Source of the DNA: Planctomycetota bacterium
GTDB taxonomy: Bacteria; Planctomycetota; Brocadiia; CAIUPP01
Direction: 5' to 3'
DNA length: 60,904 nucleotides
Assembly (NCBI GenBank): GCA_022705425.1
Contig: JAKJEM010000017.1
Location: 1-60,904 of the forward strand
The notes under the pieces are model-generated. The model was not told the DNA's origin, did no database searches, and was given only the letters and a program-made list of their open reading frames with translations. The position numbers and the translations under genes are program-made. Every line of letters begins with the position of its first letter. The first letter of the stretch is position 1. Positions 47,969 to 58,093 of this stretch are shown here, one piece after another.

Positions 47969-50900
47969 CCCGGGCGTCCTCCACCGTGATCTTCGGTCCC
48001 TTGAGCATGTCGTCTATCTTCTCGACGGCATCGGCGCGGACGGCGTCAATCGCATCGGGCCGGGCGTACAGGCTGATGGCGCTGATTCCCGGACCGGAGG
48101 AGAGGCGGAGCCGCAGGCCGCCGACGGGGCGCTCGCGCTCGAATATCCAGCGCTCTTCCCCCTCCTGCCCCACGTGCTCGCGTACCGTGGCGAAGGGGTG
48201 GAACTCGCCATGCTCGTCCATGAACTCGAGGGTGAAATCGCAGGGGAACACCCCCGGCGCCACGGGCCGCTGCATCGCGCCCTTGACGCCCAGCCCGCGC
48301 AGGGGGATCAGCCGCTTGAAGCGCAGCGTGTACTGCGAACTCTGGCGGCTCTCCTCCGACGCCCCGCGCCAGGGTTCGTCGTCGGGGTCCAGCGCGGAGT
48401 AGGCCCCGAAGGCCACTTCGCCCTTCTCATATACCGCGCCCGAGGCGGCGGCCCGAAACCAGTTGTCGGCGGTCTTCCAGGCGCGCGCGCCCGTCGGGTC
48501 CGCCAGGACCATCTTCGGGTGGAGCGTGGCGCGGGTGAGGTCCAGCGCAACGATGCCCTCGGGGATTTCCGGTCGCTCGCGCCACGGGCGAAGGGGCGGG
48601 CGCGTCGTCCGGCGCGTTGCGTGCGCCAGGTCGAAAGGCGTCGGAGCAGTTCCGGTCAGCGCTACCAGGCACAGCGCGTTGGCGTTGCCCTCCATCTGGG
48701 CCGAAGCCAGCACGTCCACGGAGGCGATTGCCTTCTCCGGATAGGGATTGACCCAGGTCATCGCGTAGAGCGTCACGTCGTGCCCGCCTCCGGTCGAACC
48801 GCGCCAGGCCACGGCGGCCTCCCCCACAGGCGATGCCGGAGCCTCGGTCATCTTCCGATAGCCGAAGTCCCGCGTCCACTCCAGCAGATGCAGCCGATAG
48901 TAAACCGGCACGCTCAGACAACTTCCGTCGGCGTAGCGCACGCGGTAGAATCCCAGCAGCAGAACGGCGCGGTTGTAGCTGGTCCAGATGCGCCGGGCGC
49001 ACGCGTGCAGGAAGTGCAGGGTCGCCGCGGGGCGACCCACGGCAATGCCCGTTACCTGATCGGGCAGGAAGCGGTCGGCTGCGCCGGGGCCGGCCACCAC
49101 GACGGCCGCCCGCTCGCCGGTTGCGATCTGCCACGGGGTGTCTGCCAGCGTCTGCGGCCCTGCCGGCAGGTGGCGCAGGTCGCGCGTGGGGCCCTCGTCC
49201 AGCCAGCCCGCACCGTCGCCCCAGGTGTCGTCGCGAAGGGAGCGGTTCGCACGGGAGGACAGGTCCACGGTGAAGGTTTCCCGCCGCAGTCCGTCCGGCT
49301 CGATGGGATCGCCGTCAATCACCGCCCGGACATAGGGCATCAAGCGCGTCAGGCGCGCCTGCCACGCCGGCGAGTTCACCTCCGCGCGCCCCTCCGGCGA
49401 CCAGTTCTGCTCGTTTTGCATGAGCTGGTTTTGCAGGATTCCGCCCATCAGGTTTATGCGGTTCTCCAGCCCCCACCACCAGACCATGCTCCCTTGCGCG
49501 CCCTCCTCGGGCCGAAGCTGGAAGGCGCGGGTGTTTCCGGCGATGGTGGCGAATCCGCGTTCGCGCATGATCGTATTCACGTCGGGGCGGACGTAGTTCA
49601 CGGTCACCACGCCGTCGGTCGGGATATCGAGGAACATGTCGAAGGCCTTGCTGACGTACTTGAAACCCGTGCAGAAGAGCACCACGGCGTAGCCGCGTGC
49701 GCGGAGATAGGCGTGGGCCTTGAGGAAGTTGTCAGCCAGCATCTCGCGCTGGGTCAGTCCGCGCGCCCGGCAGCGGGGGCAGACCATCCAGGGGTTGTGC
49801 ATGATCTCGTCGTGGCCCACGTCCACTGCCGTTACCGGTGCTGTCGCCGGGGTGGCGGGGAAGGCTCGGAGCATCCCCGGCCAGAAGTTCGTGTGACTGC
49901 AACAGGCGCTCAGGCGGCGCAGATCGAGGTTCTGCTTCTTCTGGCCGGGGGATATCTCCAGCATGTCGCCCTCCGTGCCGCATGCCGAGCCGGGGTACAT
50001 CGAGGCGCCCCGCACCGAGACCACGCGGTGTCGGCGCATTAACTCGATGGAGGCAGGAGTCGTGCCGCCGAAGGCCATGTTGCACTTGAGCAATGCGTGA
50101 AGGGTGAGGACGCGGCGCTTGAAGTCGCTGCGCCAGCCGCCGTACCCGAAGACCGGGCGCACCGGCTCGCGCGGAAAGTCGCGCACGTGGCCGAACGGCA
50201 GGCTCACGCCGCCTTCCAACTCCGGACGTGCCAGGAAGATGAAGGTGCGCGCCGCGTGGAGCAGCCCGGCCTCGTCCAGTGCCGTCAGCACCGCGCCATC
50301 GCGCGATACCTCCACGGCGTAGCCCTCCGGCCCGATCCGCCCCAACGCGATTCCGCGTCGCGCGGCAGTCTCGGCAAAGCGTCCTCCGCTCCCGGCCGGT
50401 CCCAGGCGGACCGCCGGCGCGCCCTCCGCGGAGACGCCGATCTGCAAGTCCAGGTCCGCAATGCCGCCGATGAGGTCGCGAAGGGCCTCCGCAATCTCGC
50501 GCACCGCCGGCGATGCGTCCTCCGGCAGGATCAGCGCCGTCCGGCGCGCCAGGCGGACGCGCTCCGCCCCGAAGGCCATCTCCTGGGGCTGCGGCATCAC
50601 AAAGGGGGCCGAGTCCGGCAGCGCGGCCTCCGGCGCCCTAAGCGCCAGCGGAAGATAGGGTGTCGGAGGATCGTCCGGCGGCAGGGGGGCCGGGCGGGAC
50701 TCCTCGGACGATTCCCCCAAAGGACTACCCCAGAGGTACAACTCGCTGAAGACGGCCCCGATGCGCGCGCAGCCGCCGATATCCACCCGCAGGCGACGGC
50801 AGCGCAGCCCCTGGACCTTCAGGCTCTTCCCGTCATCTGTATGCGCCACCGGAAGCCAGCGTTGCGGCCTGGCGAACCAGGCCCGCAGTGTCGTCCACTT

Positions 50901-51263
50901 CTGATTGGCCTCCAGGCGAAGCTCCGTCACCTCGCACACCCGGCCCAAGTCAACCTCCACGGTGTAGTCGTCGGGGCCCCAGGTGTAGGTGTAGAGATTG
51001 CAGGGGCGCGTGTAGAGGTTGACGTAGTCCATCTCGTCGGGGCGGCCGTTCGTCAGTGCGCCCTCGGCGAAGGGCACCCAGCCGCGATAGCGGGAATCCG
51101 CCGGTGGCTTCGGCTGAACGGTCTGGGTCCAGACCACGCGGTAGCGAGCGTCCTTCAGGCGGACGTTGCGTCCCTGAGCATCGTTGCCGGTCAGGCACAC
51201 GGGCGCTTCCGCCCCAAGGGAGCAGGCCGCCACGACGGTAAGGAACAGGATCAGCTTCCCCAT
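47949..51263 (-). CDS. Large secreted GH20-like glycosidase with discoidin-type domain
   Basis: 1104 residues. A short signal peptide (LILFLTVVAACSLGA) precedes a discoidin-like beta domain (about 60-180, with TVEVDLGRVCEVTELRLEA). A GH20b-like domain (about 220-340: MPQPQEMAF, PEGYAVEV, ALDEAGLLHAARTF) leads into a TIM-barrel-like part. The motif VDVGHDEIM places His484, Asp485 and Glu486 where hexosaminidases have their catalytic Asp-Glu pair, and a CPRCRARG cluster follows. Later domains are beta-rich and unassigned. The substrate could be a hexosaminide but is not shown. It is divergent from the GntR gene, with a consensus-like promoter upstream. Confidence 0.7.
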   Translation of the reverse strand: MGKLILFLTVVAACSLGAEAPVCLTGNDAQGRNVRLKDARYRVVWTQTVQPKPPADSRYRGWVPFAEGALTNGRPDEMDYVNLYTRPCNLYTYTWGPDDYTVEVDLGRVCEVTELRLEANQKWTTLRAWFARPQRWLPVAHTDDGKSLKVQGLRCRRLRVDIGGCARIGAVFSELYLWGSPLGESSEESRPAPLPPDDPPTPYLPLALRAPEAALPDSAPFVMPQPQEMAFGAERVRLARRTALILPEDASPAVREIAEALRDLIGGIADLDLQIGVSAEGAPAVRLGPAGSGGRFAETAARRGIALGRIGPEGYAVEVSRDGAVLTALDEAGLLHAARTFIFLARPELEGGVSLPFGHVRDFPREPVRPVFGYGGWRSDFKRRVLTLHALLKCNMAFGGTTPASIELMRRHRVVSVRGASMYPGSACGTEGDMLEISPGQKKQNLDLRRLSACCSHTNFWPGMLRAFPATPATAPVTAVDVGHDEIMHNPWMVCPRCRARGLTQREMLADNFLKAHAYLRARGYAVVLFCTGFKYVSKAFDMFLDIPTDGVVTVNYVRPDVNTIMRERGFATIAGNTRAFQLRPEEGAQGSMVWWWGLENRINLMGGILQNQLMQNEQNWSPEGRAEVNSPAWQARLTRLMPYVRAVIDGDPIEPDGLRRETFTVDLSSRANRSLRDDTWGDGAGWLDEGPTRDLRHLPAGPQTLADTPWQIATGERAAVVVAGPGAADRFLPDQVTGIAVGRPAATLHFLHACARRIWTSYNRAVLLLGFYRVRYADGSCLSVPVYYRLHLLEWTRDFGYRKMTEAPASPVGEAAVAWRGSTGGGHDVTLYAMTWVNPYPEKAIASVDVLASAQMEGNANALCLVALTGTAPTPFDLAHATRRTTRPPLRPWRERPEIPEGIVALDLTRATLHPKMVLADPTGARAWKTADNWFRAAASGAVYEKGEVAFGAYSALDPDDEPWRGASEESRQSSQYTLRFKRLIPLRGLGVKGAMQRPVAPGVFPCDFTLEFMDEHGEFHPFATVREHVGQEGEERWIFERERPVGGLRLRLSSGPGISAISLYARPDAIDAVRADAVEKIDDMLKGPKITVEDARDALDGL

Positions 51264-51298
51264 ACATCTCTCCCCGTTTCAGCCGGAGGAACGGGCGC

Positions 51299-51327
51299 AT
51301 TGTACTCCTTTGAAAGGACATGGGCAA
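51299..51327 (-). promoter_or_regulatory. Sigma-70-type promoter of the GH20-like gene
   Basis: On the minus strand TTGCCC (complement of 51322-51327) and TACAAT (complement of 51299-51304), spacing 17. The start would be about 30 bases before the ATG, which has GGGGAGAG upstream. Confidence 0.6.
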
Positions 51328-51417
51328 CGGCGCGGACGAGCCGGTTTCCGCGTGTCGGACGGACTTCATGGAGAAGCAGGGGGGGCCTGCCGGTGTCGGA
51401 TGTGTCAGTTTTTCGGC

Positions 51418-51446
51418 TTGACTTCTGCGGCGGCGCGTACTATATA
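51418..51446 (+). promoter_or_regulatory. Sigma-70-type promoter of the GntR gene
   Basis: TTGACT (51418-51423) and TATATA (51441-51446), spacing 17. The -10 is inside the left arm of the palindrome described next. Confidence 0.6.
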
Positions 51447-51465
51447 TATGGATAGTGATATATAG
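51440..51465. promoter_or_regulatory. Candidate operator CTATATAT-N10-ATATATAG
   Basis: CTATATAT (51440-51447) and ATATATAG (51458-51465) are exact complements and stand out in otherwise GC-rich DNA. The site covers the -10 and the likely start of the regulator gene, the usual place for an autorepressor. Its arm spacing suits a dimeric winged-helix or LacI-type protein. Confidence 0.6.
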
Positions 51466-51488
51466 AACCACGTGTTGCAGGGGAGCCG

Positions 51489-52598
51489 ATGGTACTCGGA
51501 TCGCTCGAAAGCAAGGGCGCTGACCGTCCGAAATACGTGATGGCGGAGGAGTCATTGCTCCGCGCCATACGCGACGGACGACTCGCTCCCGGTCAGCGCC
51601 TTCCCGGTGAGGTGCGCCTGGCCGAGGAGATGGGCATTGCCTACATGACCGCCCGCCATGCCGTGTCGCGCCTTGTTGAACAGGGGCACCTTGAACGCCG
51701 TCGCGGCGTGGGCACCTTTGTCCGGCGACAGACCCCCGGACGCAATCTGGCCCTGCTGGTACTCAACGTTTCGCGCATCGAGGTCGGTCATCTCCCTGCG
51801 CGCGAGCTGGAGATCATCCAGCAGGCCGCGCAGGGGGTGGGGCGGTCGGTCCAGGCCATGCTGCTTCTGAGGCCCCTACCCGCCCCGGACGAGGTCATGG
51901 CCAACCTCAACGCGCTCGACGTCGGAGCGGTCGGCGTCGTCGGTTTCGTTAACAGCGATCGGGAGTTCATCCAGGGTCTCTCCGTCCGCATCCCGTGCGT
52001 GCTGTTCAACAAGACGATCCCCGGTGTTGCGCTGCCCTATTGCGCGCCGGACATGGGCGTCGCCGCGCGGCAGATGGCCGAGTACTTCGCCTCCCGCGGA
52101 CGCCGCCGCATCGGGTTGGTCACGCTCAGTCCGGAGCACAGCCTTCAGGCCGAACTGGCCGTTGCCCTGGAGAGTGAAATGCACCGTCTGGGGCTGCCCA
52201 TTGACAAGCGCCTCTGGTTCCACGAACCGGACTATGCCGACGATCATACGGCGATGCGGCGCTGGATTGAGGGGATGCTGGCCCGTCCCGACCGCGCAGA
52301 CGCGCTCATCGTGCCCCTTCGTGAAGCCGCCCAGGCCGCCCAGAACGCCATCGAGCGTCAGGGGGGGCGGCTCGGGGTTATGGCCGATCTTGTCACTCTC
52401 TTCAGTGGCGTTGACGCCCGCCGTCAAGCGGACCCCTGGCCGCTCATGGCCCTGAACTACGCCGACGCCGCCGTTCCCGCCGCGCGGCATCTGGTCGGAC
52501 TACTTGCCGAGGACGCGGACACGCAGGCGGCGCCGGTCTGGAAGTCCTCGCCTCAACTGGTCATGCCGGAGGGAATGGAGAAGGAACGCAGCGCCTGA
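51489..52598 (+). CDS. GntR-type transcriptional regulator with LacI-like sensor domain
   Basis: 369 residues. The winged helix lies at about 15-80 ([48 protein letters not shown]). The rest is a periplasmic-binding-protein-like sensor ([14 protein letters not shown] to the end; strands [28 protein letters not shown]). GntR head plus LacI-like sensor is a frequent sugar-responsive design in Lentisphaerota-type genomes. It probably senses a carbohydrate released by the neighbouring enzymes and represses itself through the palindrome at its promoter; both points are inferred. It is divergent from the GH20-like gene and upstream of the pseudopilin. Confidence 0.85.
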   Translation: MVLGSLESKGADRPKYVMAEESLLRAIRDGRLAPGQRLPGEVRLAEEMGIAYMTARHAVSRLVEQGHLERRRGVGTFVRRQTPGRNLALLVLNVSRIEVGHLPARELEIIQQAAQGVGRSVQAMLLLRPLPAPDEVMANLNALDVGAVGVVGFVNSDREFIQGLSVRIPCVLFNKTIPGVALPYCAPDMGVAARQMAEYFASRGRRRIGLVTLSPEHSLQAELAVALESEMHRLGLPIDKRLWFHEPDYADDHTAMRRWIEGMLARPDRADALIVPLREAAQAAQNAIERQGGRLGVMADLVTLFSGVDARRQADPWPLMALNYADAAVPAARHLVGLLAEDADTQAAPVWKSSPQLVMPEGMEKERSA

Positions 52599-52644
52599 GA
52601 CGCATGGCACGTGTGACGCGGGTTTCTTTATGGGAGGGAGTCCG

Positions 52645-53943
52645 ATGATCCGTAGCATGGTTCGGTTCTGGCGCAGCGCCTTCACGCTGATCGAGCTTCT
52701 CGTCGTCATCGCGATCATTGCGATCCTCGCCGCCATGCTTCTGCCCGCCCTGGCGAGCGCGCGGGAAAAGGCCCGGCGAAGCAACTGCATGAACAACCTG
52801 AGCCAACAGGCCAGGGGGATCGAGTCCTATACCTCCGACTACAACCAATACTATCCCGCCGGTCTGAGTTGGAAGGGCTTTGACGGGCGAGACACGACCT
52901 GCCCGGACACGTACTCGGTGGACAGCGCCACGATCTCGATCGTGCCCTCGGGGAGCAATGCCGGCAACGCGCCGGGCGGGTACTACCGCACACTGGGGCT
53001 GGGGCGCTACGGCTCGACGCTCAAGATGGCGCCGTGGGGGATGGGGCATCTGCTCGTCGGCGGCTACGCCCCCGACTCCAAGGTGTTCTACTGCCCGACG
53101 GCGACGGGCGTGGACTACACGATTGACGGCGCGTCGGGCTATATGGTGAAGTACCAGCAGAACGTCAAGGACTGGCAGGTGGCCGGAGGATTCGAGAAGA
53201 ACACCCTGCTGTACGGAAGCTGGGTGGCGCCGACGGGGAGCTACGGCCAGGCGTGGACGGGAGCGTGGAAGGAGAACGGTATCCTCTCCCACTATGCCTA
53301 TCGGAACACACCCGTGTTCCCGATGGCCACGACGAACTGGTATGACTTCACGGCGCCCATGCGGATTCCCTTCACCAGCCCCTACGTCTTCTCGAACGTC
53401 GGAGCTCCGGCCTTCAAGACCACGAAGACCCTCGGCGGGCGCGCCATCGCCAGCGACATGTTCGACAAGTGCCACCAGACCACGCGCCACGGCACCACCA
53501 TCGCCACGCCGGGCGTCGGCGAGCAGGTGCACCGCGACGGCTACAACGTGCTCTACGGCGACGCTCACGTGCAGTGGTTCGGCGACACGGAGCGCACGGT
53601 GGCCTACTGGAAGGTCTGCGAAGGCGCCGCGATGACGTGGGAGGCCTCCGGCAACGCCGTCTTCGGCGGCACGACCGTCGGCGCCGGGCGCTGGAAGGGC
53701 TATCACGAGTCGTGGCGGCAGATGGGCTGGGCGACGGAGTACGGCATCAGCATGTCCAGCAACTGGAGCCGGGCCGCGCACAGCCTGTTCCAGTCGCCGC
53801 TACTCTGGCACTACTTCGATGACGCCGCCGGGGTGGACAGCGTCAACGTGAACAGCAACGCCTTCTGCCGTCCCGCCCTCCCGGCCTGGTTCGAGAACAA
53901 CTGGGGGGACTCGCGCAACTACGGCTACTACGAGACGCCGTAA
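52645..53943 (+). CDS. Prepilin-type N-methylation domain protein (H-X9-DG class)
   Basis: 432 residues. The N-terminus [20 protein letters not shown] is the type IV pilin helix; the residue before the Phe is Ala instead of the usual Gly, so peptidase cleavage may be weaker. [13 protein letters not shown] and EKAR are typical of the pseudopilins of PVC bacteria. The C-terminal H-X9-DG box reads as [17 protein letters not shown] with DA for DG. The middle is beta-rich, with many Tyr and Trp. ATG 52645 follows GGGAGGG. Such proteins are found beside glycan genes, and their role (secretion or binding) is not settled. A terminator follows. Confidence 0.85.
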   Translation: MIRSMVRFWRSAFTLIELLVVIAIIAILAAMLLPALASAREKARRSNCMNNLSQQARGIESYTSDYNQYYPAGLSWKGFDGRDTTCPDTYSVDSATISIVPSGSNAGNAPGGYYRTLGLGRYGSTLKMAPWGMGHLLVGGYAPDSKVFYCPTATGVDYTIDGASGYMVKYQQNVKDWQVAGGFEKNTLLYGSWVAPTGSYGQAWTGAWKENGILSHYAYRNTPVFPMATTNWYDFTAPMRIPFTSPYVFSNVGAPAFKTTKTLGGRAIASDMFDKCHQTTRHGTTIATPGVGEQVHRDGYNVLYGDAHVQWFGDTERTVAYWKVCEGAAMTWEASGNAVFGGTTVGAGRWKGYHESWRQMGWATEYGISMSSNWSRAAHSLFQSPLLWHYFDDAAGVDSVNVNSNAFCRPALPAWFENNWGDSRNYGYYETP

Positions 53944-53981
53944 GGGCGGCGCCTGTGCTCGAAAAGGAATCGCTGAGCCAT

Positions 53982-54010
53982 ACGGGCGGGAAGCGTTCTC
54001 CCGCCCGTCT
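53982..54010 (+). terminator. Intrinsic terminator after the pseudopilin gene
   Basis: ACGGGCGGGA (53982-53991) pairs with TCCCGCCCGT (53999-54008) over ten bases with a seven-base loop, then CTCTTTCC. It lies 38 bases after the stop and 26 before the next gene start, so the lyase gene is probably expressed at a lower level by read-through. Confidence 0.7.
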
Positions 54011-54035
54011 CTTTCCGCCGAACAAGGAGCCTGAC

Positions 54036-57000
54036 GTGAAGAAGATCGGGATGTCGGCCGTGGCGGGGGTGTTCGCCGTTGCTCTTGCGTCCGGCGCACA
54101 GGCGCCCGCGCCGAAATACCTCGTCGGCGGGCCGCTGGCGGGGGAGGAACTGCCGCGCTTCAGCCGCGGCAAGAGCGATGAGGTCGAACTCTATCCCGGC
54201 TCCGTCGAACACTACCGCGCCTACATGACCAAGTATCTTCCGGTGCGAAGCTTCTTTGACCGGCAGAGCCAGTTGAAGAACTGGGTCGTCCCGAACATCC
54301 CCGGCGCCGAAGTCCGCCCCCTCGAATCCTTCGTCGAGCCCGTCTATCAACTCGGTCGCGACTCCACCGGCGCCATGACGCAGGAGAAGCTGCCCCCCGT
54401 GCCGGTCCTGCGCTGCAAGGTCAAGTCGCCGGTCTTCAAGCTCGATCTCGGCGAGTTGAACTGGGGCACGTACGCCGTGCGCGTCATCGCGGCGGCCGAC
54501 ACGAAAGACTTGCGCCCCTTCCGCAAACCGGCCTACCTGGCCCTGAAGGTCAATGACCGTCCGACCTCGCTCACGACGGGCGGTCCTGCCGGCGAGACGA
54601 GCACCTACCGCGTGCGCATCGGCTACGTGGATGCCTTCTACAGCGTCGCCGAGATCTACTTCCACGCACCGGAGAAGCGCCGCTACGCGGCTGAACTGTG
54701 GCTTGACGAGGGCAGCGACGTTGAACTGCTCGTGCATAAAATCACGCTCGATGACGTCCTGGCCGGCTTTGAGCGGCGGGCGATCAAGCAGGCCCGCACG
54801 CTGCACAGCGAGGAGATGATCGCGGAAATCCGTAGAAGCGCGAGCGCGGAGACGAAGCGCCTGTACGTGGACACCCTCAAGCCGCTCTCGAAGGAAGCCC
54901 GGTGGGCGCGCGATGAAGCCGTCTGGACGTGGCTGCCGCCCGTCAACGCGCAGTCCTACTTCATCCACTCCCCGCCGCCCCCCGGCGCCGAAGAAGGCTC
55001 GGATACTCTCACCGGCGCCCAGATCGCCGAACAGCACGGGGTCTGGGAGGAGGAGAACGTCATGGACCACAACCGCGGCTGGGTCCTGACCTATGACGCC
55101 AGGGGCTACGGCGCTTTCCTCATCAACAAGAAGCTCAAGCTGCGCTATACCGTCGAAGACCTCCATGCCGGACGCGCCCTCCCCGACCCCTATCCCTTCA
55201 AGGACTACGGCGCAGGCCTCTTCTTCCCCGACCCCGCCGACCCGAAGAAGGGCCGCCTCATCGCCCCCATCGCCCGCGCCGTCCACACCCGGGTTCGGCC
55301 CGCCCCCGGCATGGCCGGCGGCGCGCGCCTCTGGGTGCAGTTCGGGCACGAGGACCTTGCCCGCGATGCCGCCCTGGGCACCCTCAGCTACGCCCGCCTC
55401 CTCCCAACCCTCGACACGGCCAACAGCCTCCATGCCGTCACCGCACAGCCCGGCCTTTACGGACGCGACAATCGCTGCCGCCAGCGCGAAGCCATGGCCA
55501 TGTGGCGCGACCACTATCAGAACTACGAACGCGCGCTGTACACCTACGACCTGATCTTCCCCTACATTCAGGGGAATGAGGACCTCGCCGCCAGCGTCAA
55601 GCGCTTCGTCCCCTGGGTCAACTCCTCCCGCGATCTCATCATGCTGCTCGACATGTACCTGGTTCAGCAGTCCGCGCGCGGAATACTGCGCTATCACGAC
55701 CACACCCTGAACATGGCCATCGCCACCTGCGCCACGACTCTTGCCGACCGACGGGTGACCGATCCCTGGATGGCCTGGCTCTTCGACCGCACCTTCGTCT
55801 ATCCCCTCCGCCCCGCCGGAATCCAGGACCTTCTCATCAGCGGTTGCGACCGCGAAGGTCCCGAGTACATTGGCTCCACCTATTACGCCCAGGGCGAGGG
55901 CGGTTCCCGCACCGCCGCCGGCCTCGAACGCTACCTCGCCACCGGCGGGAACCCGAAGTACGACCTCAGCGACCCAACCCGATTCCCCAAGGCGCTCAAC
56001 CACTGCTACTGGCAGTTCGCCACCGTCGTCGGCGGGAGGGACTTCCTCCGCATCGGCGACGTCTGCGGTCCCGACAAGGCCCCCGGCGCCACCCTGCGCG
56101 ACCTCGATGAAAAGGCCCGCCTCGGCTGGCGTCTCGCTCGCGACCCCGCCTTCGCCTGGACGCTGGTCCACCTCTGCGGACGCCGCGGCGAAAGCGACGC
56201 CGAATGGGCCGAGATCACCGCTGCTGCGGGCCGCCGCCGCCGCGCCCCCTGGCTCGACAACCGCTCCCGCGACCTCGCCAACTGGGCCGGCATCCTCGAA
56301 ACGGGCCTCGAACACGACGACTACCGCTTCCGCCGCGCCGCCTACCTCCGACTGGGACTCGGCAGCGGACACGAACACGCCGACGCCATGGACCTCCAGG
56401 TCGTCGCTCACGGTCTGCCCATGACCGTGGACGACGGGCAACGCTCCGGCTACAGCAAGCCCAACAGCCGCTTCACACGCATCCACAACACCGTCGAGGT
56501 GGACACCGGCTGGAACATGCCCGCCGAGCTTGGCCATTGGTGCTATGCCTGGCCCAATGCGCTCACCGACGCCCCCGGCGCGCGTTACCTGCGCGCCACG
56601 GCCCTTGTGCCCAACACGCGCCTCTACGCCCGGCAGATCGCCCTGGTGGACGTGGACGAAGGCAGCGGTTCTCAGCCGCTCGAACCTGCCCTCATGAAAC
56701 CGGGTGTCGCTCTGCCCAAGGGCGTCGTCACACCCAACAGCTACGTGGTGGACTTCTTCCGCGTCAGCGGCGGCAAGATGCACACCTACTGTTTCCACGG
56801 TCCCGTCAATGACGCCTTTGAGTGGAACGCCTCCGGCGTGACACCCGTCCCACACGTCACGCCCACACGAGACGCCTCGAATGACGCCAACTATCTGTCC
56901 ATTTTTGAACTCAGCGAAGGCGTCAAGTCGTCCGGCGATGCGCCGGGATCCTTCCGCGCCGCCTGGCGCTACAGCCGCGAGGGCAAGGTCGGCGTTGAAT

Positions 57001-58082
57001 CCGTCATGGCCCAGCGCGACTTTGACCCCGACTCTCCCCGCAAGTTCACCGCCCTGCGCATGTTCGATGCCGCCGGACTGCGCGCCCTCCGCGCTGACGT
57101 GGTCTGCAGCCAGCCCGCCATACCCTATCGCTACACCGCCCTCATGCTCCAGCGCAAGGGCGAAAACCTCGAGACCGTCTTTCCCGCCCTCATTGAACCG
57201 TACGCCGGGGAATCCTTCGTCCGCGAAGCCCGCCTTCTCCCCGTGGCTGAGAATGACGCCGACGCCCGCCGCGCGATTGCTCTCGAAGTCCGACTGACCG
57301 GCGGGCGGCGCGACGTCGTCTTCGGCGACGGCTACCCCGACAAGGTCCGGCACATTCCCGCCGCCGGGTTCCGCGCCGCCGGGGAGTTCGCCTGCCTCTC
57401 CGCCGACGACGCCGGTCTGCGCCTTGCCACCCTGACCGGCGGCACCCTGCTCGAAGGTGCGGGACTGCGCCTTGCGACCGCCGCGCGCGAACGCACCGCC
57501 AGGGTTCTTTCCGTGGACTACCCCGGCAGGTCTCTCGTGATTGACGCCCCCTGGCCTGCCCTCCTGGCCGGACGCGCCTTTGAAATCGGGCGCGAGCGCA
57601 CCACGTCCTACACCCTCGCCCGACTCGCGCCCCACCCGCTGGGAACGTCCGTCACGCTCACCCGCAGCGCCGACTTCTACCGCTCGGGCGTCAGCCGTGT
57701 CGTCCCCGAGAAGCGCGAAGTGGACGGCAAGCTCACTCCGCCCATCTGGCTCGGACCGGCGAAGGGATGGACGCTCACCAATGACCGCGCCGACAAGTTC
57801 TGGCGCGTCGCGCGCGTCGAGGGCGGCAACGATTTCTTCCTCGATGGCGAGGTCAAGGCCGAGGACTTTGCCCCGGAGAACGTCCTGCGTCTCTGGGAGT
57901 ACGGTCCGGGCGATGCGCTGCGCCAGAGCACCTTTGTCGCCCTGCGCCGCGTGGAGGACAAGGTGTACGAGTTGACGGCCGACGTGGATGTGGAGATATC
58001 CCTCCCCGGCCTCCCGGCGCGCAAGATCAGCCTCGCCGAAATCGAAAAGGCCGGTGGCGCCGTGCGCGTCGGTCTGCCCTAG
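54036..58082 (+). CDS. Large exported heparinase II/III-like polysaccharide-active protein
   Basis: 1348 residues. A signal peptide (VKKIGMSAVAGVFAVALASGAQA) precedes a beta domain, a helical barrel-like part (about 430-700, many Tyr and Trp) and a C-terminal beta-sandwich. The best family mark is SGHEHADAMDLQVVAHG (His779, Glu780, His781), close to the H-x-H-A-D segment of heparinase II/III-type lyases; VDDGQRSGYSKPNSRFTRIHNTVEVD follows. It is longer than most members and I cannot name the polymer. GTG 54036 has AAGGAG six bases upstream. The next glycosidase gene starts 11 bases after its stop. Confidence 0.72.
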   Translation: MKKIGMSAVAGVFAVALASGAQAPAPKYLVGGPLAGEELPRFSRGKSDEVELYPGSVEHYRAYMTKYLPVRSFFDRQSQLKNWVVPNIPGAEVRPLESFVEPVYQLGRDSTGAMTQEKLPPVPVLRCKVKSPVFKLDLGELNWGTYAVRVIAAADTKDLRPFRKPAYLALKVNDRPTSLTTGGPAGETSTYRVRIGYVDAFYSVAEIYFHAPEKRRYAAELWLDEGSDVELLVHKITLDDVLAGFERRAIKQARTLHSEEMIAEIRRSASAETKRLYVDTLKPLSKEARWARDEAVWTWLPPVNAQSYFIHSPPPPGAEEGSDTLTGAQIAEQHGVWEEENVMDHNRGWVLTYDARGYGAFLINKKLKLRYTVEDLHAGRALPDPYPFKDYGAGLFFPDPADPKKGRLIAPIARAVHTRVRPAPGMAGGARLWVQFGHEDLARDAALGTLSYARLLPTLDTANSLHAVTAQPGLYGRDNRCRQREAMAMWRDHYQNYERALYTYDLIFPYIQGNEDLAASVKRFVPWVNSSRDLIMLLDMYLVQQSARGILRYHDHTLNMAIATCATTLADRRVTDPWMAWLFDRTFVYPLRPAGIQDLLISGCDREGPEYIGSTYYAQGEGGSRTAAGLERYLATGGNPKYDLSDPTRFPKALNHCYWQFATVVGGRDFLRIGDVCGPDKAPGATLRDLDEKARLGWRLARDPAFAWTLVHLCGRRGESDAEWAEITAAAGRRRRAPWLDNRSRDLANWAGILETGLEHDDYRFRRAAYLRLGLGSGHEHADAMDLQVVAHGLPMTVDDGQRSGYSKPNSRFTRIHNTVEVDTGWNMPAELGHWCYAWPNALTDAPGARYLRATALVPNTRLYARQIALVDVDEGSGSQPLEPALMKPGVALPKGVVTPNSYVVDFFRVSGGKMHTYCFHGPVNDAFEWNASGVTPVPHVTPTRDASNDANYLSIFELSEGVKSSGDAPGSFRAAWRYSREGKVGVESVMAQRDFDPDSPRKFTALRMFDAAGLRALRADVVCSQPAIPYRYTALMLQRKGENLETVFPALIEPYAGESFVREARLLPVAENDADARRAIALEVRLTGGRRDVVFGDGYPDKVRHIPAAGFRAAGEFACLSADDAGLRLATLTGGTLLEGAGLRLATAARERTARVLSVDYPGRSLVIDAPWPALLAGRAFEIGRERTTSYTLARLAPHPLGTSVTLTRSADFYRSGVSRVVPEKREVDGKLTPPIWLGPAKGWTLTNDRADKFWRVARVEGGNDFFLDGEVKAEDFAPENVLRLWEYGPGDALRQSTFVALRRVEDKVYELTADVDVEISLPGLPARKISLAEIEKAGGAVRVGLP

Positions 58083-58093
58083 GAGACACGAAA

